From the NCBI GenBank assembly GCA_963827315.1, contig CAWHAL010000002.1, positions 620,001 to 684,000 on the forward strand: a DNA stretch of 64,000 nt. The letters run 5' to 3'. The first letter of the stretch is position 1, and each line of letters opens with the position of its first letter. Of this stretch, positions 61,515-64,000 are shown piece after piece. Source of the DNA: CAVXEF01 sp963827315 (GTDB taxonomy: Bacteria > Planctomycetota > Phycisphaerae > Sedimentisphaerales > Anaerobacaceae). Position numbers and translations under genes: made by a program. The notes below the pieces were generated by a model. It did not search any database and had not been told where the DNA came from. It worked only from the letters and a program-made list of their open reading frames with translations.

Positions 61515-63455
61515 TTATGCTTTTATTACCGATGGGAACAGCGATAAATCCGTATGCGGCAGGAAATTCGCTCTGATAAATTCATCCATATAGGCCGAGT
61601 TACTCATAAGGTCAAAGTATGTCATACTCCTGGCGATTGTTTGTGCGACCTCCAGGGCGTCCTGGCTCAGCAGGGCTGTCTTTGCACCGGCGATTGACGT
61701 GTTTCCCACAAATTCTATCTTTTCCTGTGATACGTCGGGCAGCATTCCAATAGTAACAGCGTGTCGAATGTCCAGGAAATTGCCGAAGCCGCCGGCAATA
61801 TAAATCGCATCCAGGTCCTGCGGCTTTGTCTGGGTAGACTCGCAGAGGGTTCGAATCGCGGCAAAGACACCAGCCTTTGAACGAATCAGATTGTTGATGT
61901 CCGCCTGGGTGATTACTATCTCGTGGTGGCCGTTACCTGCTGGTACCAGCTGGTACTGCAGGCCCTCGTCGCCTTCTGTCAATCTTGTGTTATCCGTGCT
62001 TTTGAATCGTCCGGTTCTATCTATAATGCCGTTTACAAACAATTCCGAGATGGTATCCAGAAGACCCGAGCCGCAGATGCCCGCCGGGTGACTGGCTCCT
62101 ATAGTCTTATACGCCACAGAGCCGTCAGGGCGGATACTCAATTTCTCGATGGCCCCTGCGCCGGCCCTCATACCATGCCTGACGCCGCTGCCTTCAAATG
62201 CAGGCCCTGCCGAACTTGAAGCACAAACCAGCCAATCCTGATTGCCGAGAACAACTTCACCGTTTGTTCCGATGTCGATGAAGAGGTGTTTGCCTTTTTT
62301 AGTATAGATTCGTGTAACCAGCACGCCTGCGACGATATCACTGCCGATGTAGGCGGCGACACTCGGCAGACAGTATAACAGGCCTCGCTTGTTTATCTGG
62401 ATGCCAACCTCAGCGGCCCGAATGGGCGGCACAAAACCGGCTGAGGCGATGTAAGGCTCCCTGCGTATCCGCATCGGGTCCAAATTCAGGAGGAAATGTA
62501 TCATTGCAGTGTTGCCGGCACAAATGACCGCAGATATATCCTGCAGGTCGATTTTTTGTCTTGAAGCTAACGTTACGATGAGGTCATTTATGTCGTGTAC
62601 CGCGCGATTCTGCATCTCGTCGAAGGCGTTGTTTTCCTCGGCGTAGATGATTCGACGGATGTAGTCCTCGCCGAAGGCTATCTGGCTGTTGTATGTGGCT
62701 TCCTTATCTATTGTCGTGCCGTTGGTCAAATCAAGCAGGTGTGCCACGACAGTCGTTGTTCCCAGGTCGACGGCTGCCGCGAAATTCGTTTTGTATCGGC
62801 TGGCGGGTTCGACCTCTATAACTTCCGTCGTTCCGCCGCGTCGGCCGACTGTAACGGCGACTTTATAATTTTCCTGAATGAGAATTTTTGAGAGCTGTTG
62901 CAGAGTGCGAAAGCCGGTCTGCATTATCGGGGCTTCTGTCTGGTCTCGTATAGCTGCGTACAGACGCTCGTGGTCGGCAGTATTATCCTGAATGGTTGGC
63001 GGCGACATCTCAACGCGGAGTTTGCGCACCAAAGGGTCAAATTCAAAGAGACCTTCTTTTATCTGGTGCGGAAGCTCGCTCAATCTGTGGGCATCGGTGT
63101 CTACGAGTATCTGACCGGCGTCGAGTGCGTGCGACTTCGGGACCGTCAGAGTCATATCGGAGAGGGCCTTTGTCTGGCATGCAAGAACGACGTTTTGCTG
63201 GATTTCATCCGGCGTAAGTAAGGTAGTGGGTCTGCTTTGGAATTGTCCTTCGTTGACTATTATTTTGCATTTGCCGCAGTAGCCGTCCCCGCCGCAGATG
63301 CTGCTCAGGTAGATGCCTGCCTTGCGTGCCGCCTCGAGCAGGGCCGTCCCGGCCGGGACTTCCACCTTTAATCCGCTTGGCTCAAAGCAGAGTGTGCATT
63401 TTTTGATTTTCGATTCTCGATTTTTGATTTTCGATTTTCCTTTTTTAGTCTGCAA
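61515..63455 (-). CDS. acsV: ATP-dependent reductive activator of the corrinoid protein (RACo/AcsV type)
   Basis: Restores the corrinoid iron-sulfur protein to Co(I) with ATP. The 646 residues contain an N-terminal [2Fe-2S] domain with Cys54, Cys60, Cys63 and Cys93 (CGGDGYCGKC), a linker, and a C-terminal ASKHA ATPase (about 225-646) with AVDLGTTTVVAHLLDL, FIDIGTNGEVVLG and IAGGFGNFLD. The start is odd: the only usable codon is TTG 63455, no ribosome site precedes it, and the first ~19 residues (KSKIKNRESKIKK) come from a dispersed repeat. It is 21 bases from acsC. Confidence 0.93.
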   Translation of the reverse strand: MQTKKGKSKIKNRESKIKKCTLCFEPSGLKVEVPAGTALLEAARKAGIYLSSICGGDGYCGKCKIIVNEGQFQSRPTTLLTPDEIQQNVVLACQTKALSDMTLTVPKSHALDAGQILVDTDAHRLSELPHQIKEGLFEFDPLVRKLRVEMSPPTIQDNTADHERLYAAIRDQTEAPIMQTGFRTLQQLSKILIQENYKVAVTVGRRGGTTEVIEVEPASRYKTNFAAAVDLGTTTVVAHLLDLTNGTTIDKEATYNSQIAFGEDYIRRIIYAEENNAFDEMQNRAVHDINDLIVTLASRQKIDLQDISAVICAGNTAMIHFLLNLDPMRIRREPYIASAGFVPPIRAAEVGIQINKRGLLYCLPSVAAYIGSDIVAGVLVTRIYTKKGKHLFIDIGTNGEVVLGNQDWLVCASSSAGPAFEGSGVRHGMRAGAGAIEKLSIRPDGSVAYKTIGASHPAGICGSGLLDTISELFVNGIIDRTGRFKSTDNTRLTEGDEGLQYQLVPAGNGHHEIVITQADINNLIRSKAGVFAAIRTLCESTQTKPQDLDAIYIAGGFGNFLDIRHAVTIGMLPDVSQEKIEFVGNTSIAGAKTALLSQDALEVAQTIARSMTYFDLMSNSAYMDEFIRANFLPHTDLSLFPSVIKA

Positions 63456-63478
63456 TACGCAGTATGGCTTACGCCATT
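63395..63478. repeat. Dispersed repeats at the acsC-acsV junction
   Basis: GATTTTCGATTCTCGATTTT-type text (about 63400-63440) encodes the first residues of acsV. ATGGCTTACGCCAT (63464-63477) is a short palindrome that touches the acsC stop codon and recurs exactly at 44226-44239. The first type resembles the tract at 23912-23967. Confidence 0.65.
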
Positions 63479-64000
63479 ACTTCCAGACTTCCTTCAGATA
63501 TTTGGGCAGCATCGAAGATTCCCTCGGGCCGACCATAATCTCCCAGTTGGTGGCTTCTTCGAGTTTTCCGCTCATCACGGCCACATAGCCGGGGATGATT
63601 AGTTTGCGGTGCTTAACTATACCTTCCACATTATGTTTTGCCATAGCGTCGGCGACGGTTTTTTCAGTGAGCTTGTCTCCCGAATAAGCGGTCAGGACGC
63701 TGGTGCCTTCGGTATCGACCACGAGAATATAACTTGGTACCCTGCTGGCCTCGACGTCTGATTCGACTGTGTAATACGTCAGCGAAAAGTTTGTCGTAAA
63801 CATCAGCGGGGCGTTTGCATCAGGTTCGCCGATGGCATATACCTTCGGCTCGACCTGAACGGGCTTTTGCGGGTCGCTGTATATATTCATTACCGCCGTC
63901 AGCACAGGCAATAGTGCGTGCGGCTGCTCGGTATCGACCACCACGATACTGGAATACTTGCAGATTAGGCTTATGGCCATAGCGGCCTGCGCATCACCGC
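63477..64000 (-). CDS. acsC: Corrinoid iron-sulfur protein large subunit, C-terminal part (truncated by window edge)
   Basis: Large subunit of the corrinoid iron-sulfur protein (acetyl-CoA synthase complex gamma subunit), which holds the cobamide. Only the last ~174 residues are in the window; the frame is open to the right edge (GDAQAAMAISLICKYS). Seen: IYSDPQKPVQVEPKVYAIGE, TTNFSLTYYTVESDVEAS, VVDTEGTSVLTAYSGDK and the conserved end HRKLIIPGYVAVMSGKLEE with VGPRESSMLPKYLKE. The N-terminal [4Fe-4S] domain is outside. The internal ATG at 63980 is not the start. Confidence 0.95.
   Translation of the reverse strand, partial: GDAQAAMAISLICKYSSIVVVDTEQPHALLPVLTAVMNIYSDPQKPVQVEPKVYAIGEPDANAPLMFTTNFSLTYYTVESDVEASRVPSYILVVDTEGTSVLTAYSGDKLTEKTVADAMAKHNVEGIVKHRKLIIPGYVAVMSGKLEEATNWEIMVGPRESSMLPKYLKEVWK

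Overview
This 64 kb window looks like chromosomal DNA of an anaerobic or facultatively anaerobic Gram-negative bacterium, most likely a planctomycete of the Phycisphaerae type. The lineage call is an inference. It rests on the combination of a PEP-CTERM protein, csrA, an rny-ymdB pair, an LptD-like outer-membrane protein, a VWA/ExbB/ExbD envelope module, a Wood-Ljungdahl methyl-branch cluster, and very many short dispersed repeats. Most genes read on the minus strand in long, tightly spaced operons.

Layout. 1-6.4 kb: the 3' part of clpX (+) converges on a minus-strand run of rarA, 5-formyl-THF cyclo-ligase, a LysM L,D-transpeptidase, a VWA protein and ExbB/ExbD. 6.5-14.6 kb: S41 protease, lysS, two FtsX-type permeases with a LolD-type ATPase, and ilvE. 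14.7-19.1 kb: class II aldolase and a 1110-residue LptD/OstA-like protein. 19.3-22.3 kb: a small conserved protein (+), then a PAS histidine kinase followed by three stand-alone receivers. 22.3-26.5 kb: a gene-poor stretch with an acyltransferase, a PEP-CTERM protein, a membrane protein and a partial duplicate of that protein's 5' end. 26.8-30.9 kb: csrA, ymdB, rny, a possible structured RNA and yebC. 31-36.7 kb: O-antigen ligase/TPR protein, WecA/TagO-type transferase, DUF4416 protein and proS. 37-41.5 kb: a YhaM-like HD nuclease, xseA, a GH28 polygalacturonase, xseB and tRNA-Leu(UAG).

The accessory part is 41.5-46.9 kb. A ferritin-like gene is followed by a padR regulator embedded in copies of a 23-bp palindrome with core CCTAAGATAGTTAGG. 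These run into a tandem array of diverged repeat units, and then come an Mrr-type nuclease and a DUF6602 protein. From 46.9 to 54.2 kb lie typA and a MacAB-TolC-type efflux operon. From 54.6 kb to the right edge, folC, folD, fhs, acsE, acsD, cooC, acsV and the end of acsC form one minus-strand cluster. It covers formate activation, the methenyl/methylene-THF steps, methyl transfer to the corrinoid protein and reactivation of that protein.

The least ordinary features are the padR/palindrome array and the way dispersed palindromic repeats have entered coding sequence. One sits in frame in rarA, two in the LptD-like gene, one provides the first residues of acsV, one surrounds the lysS start, and one contains the padR stop codon.
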